DNA of 64,000 nucleotides from Lentinus brumalis (taxonomy: Eukaryota; Basidiomycota; Agaricomycetes; Polyporales; Polyporaceae), in contig MARA01000019.1 of assembly GCA_001792895.1 (NCBI GenBank), positions 558,001-622,000 of the forward strand, written 5' to 3'. Position 1 is the stretch's first letter. Each line of letters starts with the position of its first letter. Below the pieces are notes generated by a model. The model was given only the letters and a program-made list of their open reading frames with translations, was not told the origin of the DNA and did not search any database. A program made the position numbers and the translations under genes. Shown here piece after piece: positions 1 to 8,697 of the stretch.

Positions 1-2066
1 CAACTGCGAGAACGGAGATAACGCTGTAAGGCATTTATAACGCCGAATGTCTGGTCCAGAACATGACCGAAGTACGCGTCTATGCACAACAAGGTTCGTT
101 TGCTCTATACTTAGGCCAGTATAGACTTCCGGCACGTCACGCTGACGATACGAGGGCGCAGGATAGTCCGGTCTCGGCAGAGCTCTACCTCCTGGACACT
201 GAGCCCAGGTCGAAGAGGGCACAGGTTCGCGATCGCTCAGCCAGACCAGGCTGGAATCGCGCCGAGCGACCAGACGATCAGTCCACGAGCAACCTCGGAC
301 ATTTGATAGCCGCTGCCGCTTTGGTGAGTCGTATGTGCTTTCAATCAGCGTGCAAAGGCGACCACCTCGTCGCATACTTAGCCGCTATGAGAGCCTGTCT
401 CAATCGCATGAAGTCAACAGGGGGAGTTCGTGGCTCCCATACAAACAGTACATCCTTTGTCACCAGCGGTCAGACGGTACTTGGCCTGCGTGCTTGCCTC
501 TAAAACTCAGTGAATCTGACAAGCCAAGCGCCAGTTGGTGCAACATACTTGCACGAGTCGTCGAATCACTCATATCTGCCTCGCATTGCAGATCAGGCAT
601 ATCACTTTCTCATATCCCCGTTGGACCCTGCTCTACGTGAGCCTCCGCCGATATCATGAAGTATATTATTGGAGTACTTCGAAGTCACGCCCACGTCGTC
701 GTCGATAACAAGCATACCTTGTCCTATCCGCTCAGGAGCTGTGCCAGGTTGACAGACCCGTCGTTCACGTCGAGGTGAGAGTACGCAGTAACCGTTATTG
801 TCCGGCGTGTATTACTAATCAAGGCGACTGACTTCGCGCTTGCTACGGTTTCTTTGACTAGCATCTTCTGCAGGCCGCGGTTTGGACATCATGGAGCTCA
901 GTCCAGCGTCGGTGCGGATAGAATACCAACACATGGATAGTCATTAGCGGGCGCCTACTGTGCCTCCGCAATCTGCGTGCGAAGCTGTAATACTTTCATG
1001 AGTGTTCACACGTTCACATCGGATGACATTACGTGCTCATCTGAGTACTGTCATGCATCAATGATGAGACGACGAGGTGAGGCCTCAACAATCACGTATG
1101 TTCTGGTAGTTCTCATGCTAGGTTGCGCAGACGGGATCGTCGGAGTGTCTTCTGCAAGAGGTGCATGTAAATCAAGGTCAACTGGAGTTCTTTCCATCCC
1201 TGGTGCGGTGAGTCCATTCCGATCTTCGGACGTCTGCGTAGTCAGGGCCTCATACGATTGTCTCTTTAGCTACCCCAGAGTGCGGCGGCCGATTCATTCT
1301 GCGTCACTACCATCCATCCTGTGAACACTTACGGCATCCCCCAACTTGTGGGCGCTGCAGAGCCTGCTAGATTCGAGGGCAGCTGTGACGTACAGTATTG
1401 GCGGTCCGATGATACGCACCTCAGGTAAGCTGCTGTATCGCCAATGTATCTCTCGACCTCCAACTGATTCTCACTCAGACGCACTCTAGGCACCGCAGAT
1501 CAAGCAGTAGCAGACAGCTACCCCTGGCACTATCCGTGTCGTCGGTAGCTTGAGCCCTCATTCGCAGTGTCATGTGAGCACTGAGATCTTGCTTACTGCT
1601 TGTGACTAGTACCGACAGATACTGACGCTCGGACAGGGACCTACCTGGAGTTTGACAGCATCTATCCAGCCAGCCAAGCCTCGGACCGCAACGTTGTATC
1701 GCTCAGACAGCCAGGAGGTATGCTACCTCCAGCAACATACTCGGCTACGTTTTACCTCGATTTAGTGACCAGGTAAGTCTAGCTTCTCTGGGCTACCCCC
1801 TGGCGACAACTGTATCCGACATGATCACTCCACAGGGACAAGACACGCAGCCATTCTCAAATTGAAATACTCCTCACCGTTGCCCAGAAGAGAGCATCGG
1901 AGCAACATTTCTGGGCGCGGTCTCAAGCGGCCACCCCGATCCTCGGCGCAAAGTACCTAGGATTGTCTCCATCACTGAGAATATCTTTGGGTCCGGGGTG
2001 GTTATTTGTCCATTCGTCGCACTGTCCCTGAAGCGCTACCGCAGTGCGCAGGCAATACGGAATGGC
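1..2066. other. Stretch without a recognisable gene
   Basis: Both strands hold only short open frames with no recognisable domain. A 115-codon frame at 977-1324 (+) has a hydrophobic patch, but no family motif or convincing splice chain was found. It may be intergenic DNA or a decayed gene. Confidence 0.5.
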
Positions 2067-2072
2067 TATAAA
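2067..2072 (+). promoter_or_regulatory. TATA box of the first repeat-peptide gene
   Basis: TATAAA lies 61 nt before the start codon at 2128. The paralogous gene has TATATAA at nearly the same distance (57 nt) from its own start, which supports both start choices. Confidence 0.6.
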
Positions 2073-2127
2073 GGCGAGTCTGCGTTTTGTATCCGCTCCA
2101 ACACCGTTCTCGACCTGCAGTGAAAAG

Positions 2128-2681
2128 ATGAAGTTTACTCACCTCTTCTCCGTGCTCTTGCTTGTCACAGTCCTCGCCATCGTCGACAAGGTTATCCTCC
2201 GTATCCATCACATTACCTGTCCTCCTCCACCATGACTGACCTCTTTGTGTGGCTTTAGTCGATTGCTCAACCCCCCGGCGTCGTCGAACCTGTGACCGAT
2301 GGACGAAGTGTACGTCAGTTTTAGGCTTGTGAACGCTTCGAAGCTCGGTAACTGACGCTCTCTTGTGGCCACCAGGGATACAATCGTCGCGACACAGCGG
2401 AGACCGACGGTCGCAGTGTAGGATTCCTTCCCACAGACCTCCGCTCCCGTATCTCATACATGCACAGGGATATAACCGCCGCTCTACGGAAGAGGAGGAC
2501 GGCCGTAGCGTAGGTGTCCCTTGGACAACTGTCGACCTCATGGCTCACGTTCTGTCGCTGCAGGGGTACAACCGTCGCAACACAGAAGAAGAGGACGGAC
2601 GCAGTGTATGCACGTTTCTGCAAAATATACGGCTCGAACCTAACCGCATCTTTGCGCCAGGGATATAACCGCCGCAACTAA
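2128..2681 (+). CDS. Secreted repeat-peptide precursor 1 (Kex2-type, one repeat per exon)
   Basis: Six exons can be read: 2128-2190, 2259-2309, 2376-2417, 2468-2509, 2564-2605 and 2661-2681. All introns are 50-68 nt, GT..AG and phase 0. The product is 86 aa. Residues 1-21 (starting MKFTHLF) form a signal peptide with a Leu/Val-rich core. A 17-aa leader ending DGRS follows, then three 14-aa repeats, each exactly one 42-nt exon: GYNRRDTAETDGRS, GYNRRSTEEEDGRS and GYNRRNTEEEDGRS. The last exon gives GYNRRN and stop. Arg-Arg is a classical Kex2 site, so secretory-pathway cleavage followed by Kex1-type trimming would give 12-mers such as DTAETDGRSGYN. This mode is known for fungal Kex2-processed repeat proteins and dikaritin RiPPs; I do not recognise this core. 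There is no Cys and no CaaX end, so it is not a basidiomycete mating pheromone. The product's function is unknown. The first donor (GTTATC) is the weakest splice call. Confidence 0.85.
2376..2681 (+). repeat. Array of 42-nt exon repeats in precursor 1
   Basis: Three complete 42-nt exons and one 21-nt terminal exon begin with GGN-TAY-AAY-CGY-CGY. They are separated by unrelated introns of 50-55 nt. Codon third positions differ between units while the amino acids GYNRR and DGRS stay fixed, which indicates selection on the protein. Confidence 0.85.
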
Positions 2682-4375
2682 GTTCTGCCTCATGACGAAA
2701 GACCGGCCACTGTGCCCGATCCAGGTCAGTCTCAGCTCGTCAACTCGCGGACTCCAGGTACGCGGCTAACTCTCCTTCCACCAAGTTGGGACACGGGATC
2801 ATATGGTGGAACGCGTGCTCGAGATGTAAGACTAGTGCACCAGAGAAGTCACCGCACGAATTGATACTATTGAGTGGGCGGACCGTCTGCCCGCCGAAGT
2901 GCAGCGCGGTGTTCCCCGTGCATTCTCGTTTAGTTTCAGGGTACGACTTATGACTCGTCTAGCAGTGCAACGATGAGTTTCTTCAGGAACAAATTGCCGT
3001 CTAGAACTGTGAGTCGCTGAGAGACCGACGAGTTCGATGTACCTAGAAGAGCTGGTTTGATTCCGAGCGTAACTGCGATGTGGCACAGTAATTAAGAACA
3101 TATTTGACTGCAAATGGCCGTGTACTCAGATCATGTAGCACAGACGTCCAGTCACAGGCTGGGAGGAGCGGAAGGGGTTTGAACGAGCTCCTTCGGTGCT
3201 TGCCGGTCGCCCTTCCCAATACGGTAGTTCCATCACAGTTCAGACGCCCGTGTGCACTGCTTGCGCCGGGCGACAAGTTGCTAGCTACTCTCATCTCTCC
3301 TTCCTATCAGGCTATTACCGAGTCTCTTAGATTGTGCCATAGACCTGGCGTCAGCAATACTATTCCCTTAACACAGGAATAAGACCCAGATATCAGAGAC
3401 TTGTCATCGTCTCCATTGCCTACCCATGACAACAGACGACAGGAAGCTGGGCTTGCCGGTTGATATGGTCAGTCGCATTCCCACTACAGATTTGCAGAAT
3501 GTTCAGCTCATATGTATGCAGCTCCTTTCTTTTGTACCCCCGGTATTGAGGGTAAGAATGTAGAGATCATCACCGAAGCGATCGTCTATTTGTGAATCAC
3601 AGCAGGCGCGTCACTTCGTCGCGGATGTCACCCGGAACTTCTCAATCAAACTCTGTTCACTGTGCTATACAAGCTAATCCCACTCCATCTTGTTTCTAAT
3701 TTAGTGGGCTTATCAAGGTCTCGATACCTGGTGCATTTAGCCGGCTGATGACAGAGGACGAGGCCTCGGATGTGGTTGCAGTGCGGCACCCGGACGCTCC
3801 AACGTGGCCTCCTCAAGGTTCGGAGGCTCGTTCACTTTTCCAATACCAAGACTCCATATCTAACCTCTGGGTGGCCTTTGAGGTCCGACAGATGGCAACT
3901 GTATCCGCTTGGAGCTGACGCTGCGTAGCGTTAGCGGCAAATACTGGACGGTAAGGATTCTGTTATTGAAATAGTATAAATTCACACGTACTCCTGCATC
4001 TCAGCCCTTTACCATTTACCTACACCGCAAACTTGCAATCCGCGTCTCTCGCTTCTGAATACATAAGCCCAGATCATGAGTGTAGCACAGGGGGAGAGGA
4101 CCCGTACGAGGCACCGTGCTCGGTGTACTCGAATGGTACCTCGTCTTCCGCGCTTGGACTCCGCTCAAACGGATGGGAACCGCGCCCGCATGTCCAATGA
4201 TTGGCATTTTACCGCAGGAAGGTGACGTAGCACGCTTTTGTTAGCACGCTTCTCACGAAACCTACAGGCCGATGACTTGAATGCAATTGCGCTCAGATAT
4301 AGGTCTTCACCCAAGCTCCGAGATGCAGTGCTGGAAGCTTGAGACTGAAAAAGCTCATGCAGTTAGCAGTGACCG
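2682..4375. other. Spacer between the two peptide genes
   Basis: No gene could be assigned. A frame without an ATG at about 3711-3916 (+), preceded by an AG acceptor-like site, stays open for about 65 codons, starts GLIKVSIPGAFSRLM and ends at a stop. It could be a terminal exon of an unrecognised gene. No further GYNRR repeat was found here. Confidence 0.4.
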
Positions 4376-4409
4376 TAGTTTGCCTCCTGTCATAGTTTGC
4401 CTCCTGTCA
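4376..4409 (+). repeat. 17-bp tandem duplication upstream of precursor 2
   Basis: TAGTTTGCCTCCTGTCA occurs twice in perfect head-to-tail succession, 33 bp before the TATA box of the second peptide gene. It may be a doubled upstream element or simply a local slippage product. Confidence 0.8.
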
Positions 4410-4441
4410 TTACGCGCAGCGTAAATGCAATAGGCTCAGAG

Positions 4442-4448
4442 TATATAA
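4442..4448 (+). promoter_or_regulatory. TATA box of the second repeat-peptide gene
   Basis: TATATAA lies 57 nt before the start at 4499, matching the spacing in the paralogous gene 2.4 kb upstream. Confidence 0.6.
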
Positions 4449-4498
4449 GACCATTGACTGACGACATTTCGGTAGCAACAGATACCTCGAACAGCAAC

Positions 4499-5247
4499 AT
4501 GAAGTTCACTCACGTCCTTCCTTTCTTCCTACTCGCCGCGTTCGCCCTCGTCGACAGAGTATGTCTGCCTCTCTGCAACTCCGACCTGTCCCTGCCCACG
4601 CGGTCTCAGCGCCCATGCACATGGCACTGACTCTCTTTGTACCGCAGTCTACCGCCGCTTCTGTTACCCCGGACATCGGCCGAGGCGTACGTCACGCCAT
4701 GGACATCCGCCAGCCTTCCAGCTGATGTCCTGCGCATTACTAGGGCTACAACCGTCGTGACATACAGGAGACCGACGGCCGCGGTGTAAGTGAATATCTG
4801 TATCTGACTATGCTTTCACTCGTATTGACTCGCAACGCATGACGCACAGGGCTACAACCGCCGCAATGCTGAGGAGGACACCGGCCGCGGAGTGCGTCAA
4901 ACCAATGGACTTCCACGCATCCGCCTATTGATGCCTTCTGCGATACTAGGGCTACAACCGCCGTGTTGCTGAGGACGATGGTGGTAGCGTAGGTGTATTC
5001 CTCCATGTACTGCAGAGTTCATGATCGAATGTCTTCTCCTAGGGATATAACCGTCGTGACGTAGAGGAAACCGACGGCCGCGGTGTAAGTACATATGCTG
5101 ACAATGTGTTCCCAGTAGCTCATCGCACCCACAGGGATACAATCGCCGTGTTGCAGAGGAGGATAGCCGTGGCGTAGGTACCTTCTCCTGCTGGCGATTA
5201 TGATGACTGACCCTCTTGTCCGTCTGATTTGTTAGGGTTACAATTAA
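4499..5247 (+). CDS. Secreted repeat-peptide precursor 2 (Kex2-type, one repeat per exon)
   Basis: Eight phase-0 exons: 4499-4558, 4648-4686, 4744-4785, 4850-4891, 4950-4988, 5043-5084, 5135-5173 and 5236-5247, giving 104 aa. Exon 1 (MKFTHVLPFF...) is a signal peptide paralogous to that of the gene at 2128. Exon 2 is a 13-aa leader ending IGRG. Five single-exon repeats follow: GYNRRDIQETDGRG, GYNRRNAEEDTGRG, GYNRRVAEDDGGS, GYNRRDVEETDGRG and GYNRRVAEEDSRG. The final 12-nt exon encodes only GYN and stop. Cleavage after Arg-Arg and removal of the basic pair would release 11-12-mers that all end GYN. The last unit is encoded already ending at GYN, which supports GYN as the mature C-terminus. The C-terminal MFS gene (5591-7957) converges on it. 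The function is unknown; secretion and processing are inferred from sequence only. Confidence 0.87.
4744..5247 (+). repeat. Array of 39/42-nt exon repeats in precursor 2
   Basis: Five full repeat exons (42, 42, 39, 42, 39 nt) and a 12-nt terminal one. Units 1 and 4 are close (DIQETDGRG and DVEETDGRG, both followed by a GTAAGT donor). Units 3 and 5 are close (VAE..., both followed by GTAGGT). This suggests duplication of multi-exon blocks including their introns. Confidence 0.8.
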
Positions 5248-5590
5248 GGCACCTATGACCACACTACGTACCTCACGCTGAGCCGTTCGCACCATTCGGG
5301 AGCTGTCCTACTCGTACGTCCATGGCCTTTCGGAACGGCGACGCCTCAGGTACACTTTGGTCTCAACTTGTAATATAATGTATGAATCAAAGATTGGACG
5401 AACTTCCAGCTTGCGTTATCAATGTCTTAACGACCAGGATCCCCTGTCCCACATGGACATGTTACTCTCTCAGAACAACAAACTTCAGAGCATCTCAGAC
5501 GGAGACGACGGACGGCGTTTCGTAACTCATGTACAGCACGTCTTCGAACAAGTGAAAGTAGTACGTCTGCATCGTCACGCAATTTCTCCT
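5248..5590. other. Convergent 3' region between precursor 2 and the MFS gene
   Basis: 343 bases without a gene; both flanking genes end here. No clear terminator-like structure was seen. Confidence 0.5.
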
Positions 5591-7957
5591 TCAAGACTCA
5601 GCAACCGCTCCCTTCAACTCGGTACTCCCACCCTCAGCTATCTTATCTTGACTTCCCAGACCCTTCTCCGAGTCGCTCTCCAGACCCTTGGCCTCTTTGT
5701 CCTTGAGACCCCACTGCTCGTCGAGCGACTCGCGCAAAGTCTCCTCACGCATCGGGAGACACGTCAGGATCCCGACGCCCGCGATGCCAAGCATCGTCTT
5801 CCAGATGACTTGCGTCGCGTTCGCGAAGGCAACCTGCACTTCGCGACGAAGTTCTGGGTCAAGGCCCCGGATGTCTGGGATGATGGCGTACGCAAGCTGT
5901 ACACCTTGCGGGAGGGTCGCGACGTAGGAGGGCGGAAGGTCCTTGAGGAGGATATTCTGCAGGATCGTTCCGCCGATGATGATGCCCCAGCTCTACCGAC
6001 GCGAAGCAATAAGTGAGCATACTGATGAAAGGGTGAAGGAGCGCATACCTGAGCGAAACGACGGGTAAACGTGAAGAACGCGAGCGCGTGCGCATTGTTG
6101 GATACAGGGAGCGGGGCTAGGATGGGGAACTGCGTGCCGACCCAGACGATCCCGAGGCCGATCCCGAGCGGGATCTGCGAGCAGATGTACTGCGCGCGAG
6201 TGGAGTCGGCATCGAGGCGCGTGATGGCTCCGAAGCCGATGAGAGTGATCGCCCATCCGATGTAGTTCTGCGGGCGGTACTTCTTGAGAGCCTTGACGGA
6301 GATGCCAGTCGCGAGAGCGGAGAAGGGGATGGTGAAAGTGATGGGGAAGATGTCCACTCCGGACCCGATGGCGGACGCGTTCTGCACGGCTTGGAAGTAT
6401 ACGGGCATGTAGTCTGCACCACGTACCACAACTCCAAACTTAACCATGATACTAGGATACGCTAGAGTTACTCACAGATCGCTGCCAGAGAGATGATACC
6501 ATGGAAGAACGTCCCCATGTATCCGCTCAACGTCGTCGGGCTGGAGAAGAAGTGGCTGGGGACCTGAAGAGACAACGAGGTGAGTTTAATCGAAGACTCG
6601 GACTCGGAGGTGACGAACGACCAATGGAAACTCACAGTTGCGCCCTTGATCCAATACCTTTCAGCGACTAAGAAGAATCCGATGCCGACAGCTCCGATGA
6701 TCATGGGTGCGAGTACATTTGCCGAGTCCCACGGGAACCTGAGTCCGCCCCAGGTGAACGCTAGAGCAAGAGACACCGTGCTCCCGACGATAATGGTTAT
6801 ACCGCTGTCGACACACACATCAGTCCCTACCACTACAGAATGAACGGGACAAGAGAGAGACATACATCCAATCCATTTGGCGGAGCTTCTCTTTCAGACT
6901 CGTCTTCGGTGCACGGACCTTGAGGAACACGGAGGTGAGGACCATAGCGATGCCGCAAAGGGGAAGATTCAGGAAGAAGAGCCATCTCCAGGCGCCCGAG
7001 TTCGCTATGGCGCCGCCAATTGGTGGGCCTATCGCGCTAGCCGGCAGTCAGACAAACATACAGCTACTCATATTGGGACGACATACCAGCCAATTGCCCA
7101 GACCCTGCAACATAGCAGTACGCTAGTCAGCACGACTTGCACCCCGAGAGGAGCTGAAGCGCTGCTTACGACACGACGATGCCTTGGAACTTCCCTCGCT
7201 CTGGAAGTGGAACGAGGTCGGCGTACACAATCTCGGTAACTGCGAGACACCCGCCACCGCCGAAACCCTGGATGGCTAAAGATCGGTGAGTAACATGCGA
7301 CACCATAGAGAAGGCACTGTCATAGATAAGAATGGTTCCTAGCAAACGGTAGCACTGTCTCGTGGATCGCGCAGAGACATAAGATTCGCCCTGACCGATA
7401 GATTCACCCCGAAGCTGCATGCAAAGAAGCGGGAGTGCCGCAAAATTTTGCTGAGCGCGCAGTAGATACCACCACAGTACAGGAGCACTCTCGAGCCGAA
7501 AAGGAGCAAGCTTACCTCGCCCGGCGATGAGCATGTTCATGTTCTGTGCAGCTCCCGAGATGGCGGATCCCAGCGCGAAAATAAACACAAAGGCCAGAAG
7601 AACCGGTTTGCGGCCAAACCCGGAGACAAGGTCTCCGACCAGAGGTACGATTGCGGTAGATGCGATGGTGTACGCGCTTCCAGCCCAGATGAAGTCCGTT
7701 CCGTTAAGGTGGCTCACGATCGTCGGGAGAGCAGTTGAGACCGCCATCTGCGGGAGTCCGAGACGACTTCAGTGGACTAATTTCGCACCCCGTCTGGTTC
7801 ACTTACCAAATCCAGCACAGACAACATGTCTATCACCAGGTTCGAGACATAGACCATCCAAAAGTCGAAGCCGCGCGTCGGTGAAGAGCTACAGTTGATG
7901 ATGGTCAGTTTTGCCTACATGAAGGCCGTAGGATACACACCTGGCATCGTTCTCCAT
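5591..7957 (-). CDS. MFS drug/metabolite exporter (DHA2-like)
   Basis: Major facilitator of the 14-helix H+-antiporter type, expected in the plasma or vacuolar membrane. Exons read on the minus strand include 7941-7957, 7807-7888, 7516-7747, 7170-7275, 7087-7104 and 6866-7036, then further exons down to the stop at 5591. The predicted N-terminus is MENDASSSPTRGFDFW. Recognisable segments are SVLDL/AVSTALPTIVSHLNG, the helix 2-3 loop GDLVSGFGRKP, GFGGGGCLAVTEIVYADLVP with PERGKFQG, and the helix-5 motif GPPIGGAIANSGAWRWLFF. Later helices include FTWGG.RFPW and YMPVYFQAVQNASAIGSG. The hydrophilic C-tail is rich in Glu/Lys. Its stop is 344 bp from the peptide precursor at 4499, and it is divergent from the P450, so a role in exporting a locally made product is plausible but unproven. 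The 17-nt first exon is the least certain part. Confidence 0.88.
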
Positions 7958-8663
7958 GTCGGGCAACAGCAGAGTCAGGCAGTAGCGGAGTACAGGGGCT
8001 GCTGGAGGCTGTCTATGATGGTGCGGGGTATTATTGACGGCACGGGGGAAGCCTGACGGAGCCAGCACCGCGACTGTGCGCCGGCACGCGCAGGTTCACA
8101 TTCGGTCCTGAAGGGAGCAGCATGGCCGCGATACGGAGAGCTCTTCTTCAACATAGAAGTATCATCAATCTGTCAGAGATTGGTCAGAGGTGCTTCTGAG
8201 CGGGATGAAGTGAAGGGTACGGGAGAAGCTGATAGCTCAAGATAGTTCAGGGAAAATCACCGCGCGGCACGGGCGAAGCGCCTGGCCTGAGGCCTGAGGC
8301 CTAGGCGCTTGCGCAAAATCACCGCGCTGCCAGGCTCTTTCTGCTCCAGCAACCACCCGATGCATCGCATACCCGGCGCAGTAGGTCTTCAGACTCCAGA
8401 GATCTCATGCTCTTCACCGCCTTGAAGATATTGTCACTCACATCTGGATTCTCACCAACAGCTCCTGGTTTGTTCAACACAGCCTGGCTACGGCGGCACA
8501 ACCGTCTCCTCATCAGACCTGCGTCATGGTATCACTTCGTATTCCTTTGAGAAGAGATGGTGGTCCACCCAACATCAGCTTCCTGTTTCTGGGAGGCGCA
8601 CATTGTACTTTGAGACATGATAGATTTTTGTCTGCCTTTCCTGAAGAAGGTTTCCAGTCTGCG
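7958..8663. other. Divergent promoter region of MFS and P450 genes
   Basis: About 0.7 kb between the divergent starts at 7957 (minus) and 8698 (plus). It contains the repeat/hairpin at 8253-8327 and no supportable gene. Shared regulation of the pair is possible. Confidence 0.5.
8253..8327. repeat. Direct repeat enclosing a GC-rich hairpin
   Basis: AAAATCACCGCGC occurs at 8253-8265 and again at 8315-8327. Between them lie inverted arms AAGCGCCT (8276-8283) and AGGCGCTT (8303-8310) around a GGCCTGA tandem repeat. It could be a small repeat insertion or an operator-like structure in the divergent promoter. Confidence 0.7.
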
Positions 8664-8669
8664 TATATA
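8664..8669 (+). promoter_or_regulatory. Possible TATA box of the P450 gene
   Basis: TATATA lies 34 nt before the ATG at 8698. The distance is short for a fungal TATA-to-ATG spacing, so the call is tentative. Confidence 0.4.
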
Positions 8670-8697
8670 GCCGTCCTTGCCAGCGGCTCATGCTTGC

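Noticed and set aside
977..1324. A 115-codon frame with a hydrophobic stretch as a secreted protein
   Set aside because: The hydrophobic stretch is internal rather than N-terminal and the remainder has no domain; unsupported.
2128..5247. Repeat-peptide genes as basidiomycete mating pheromone precursors near a mating-type locus
   Set aside because: Mating pheromone precursors end in a CaaX box for farnesylation. These proteins contain no Cys, have signal peptides and end GYN or GYNRRN. The ICMT gene in the window is therefore not evidence for a link, and no pheromone receptor or homeodomain gene is present.
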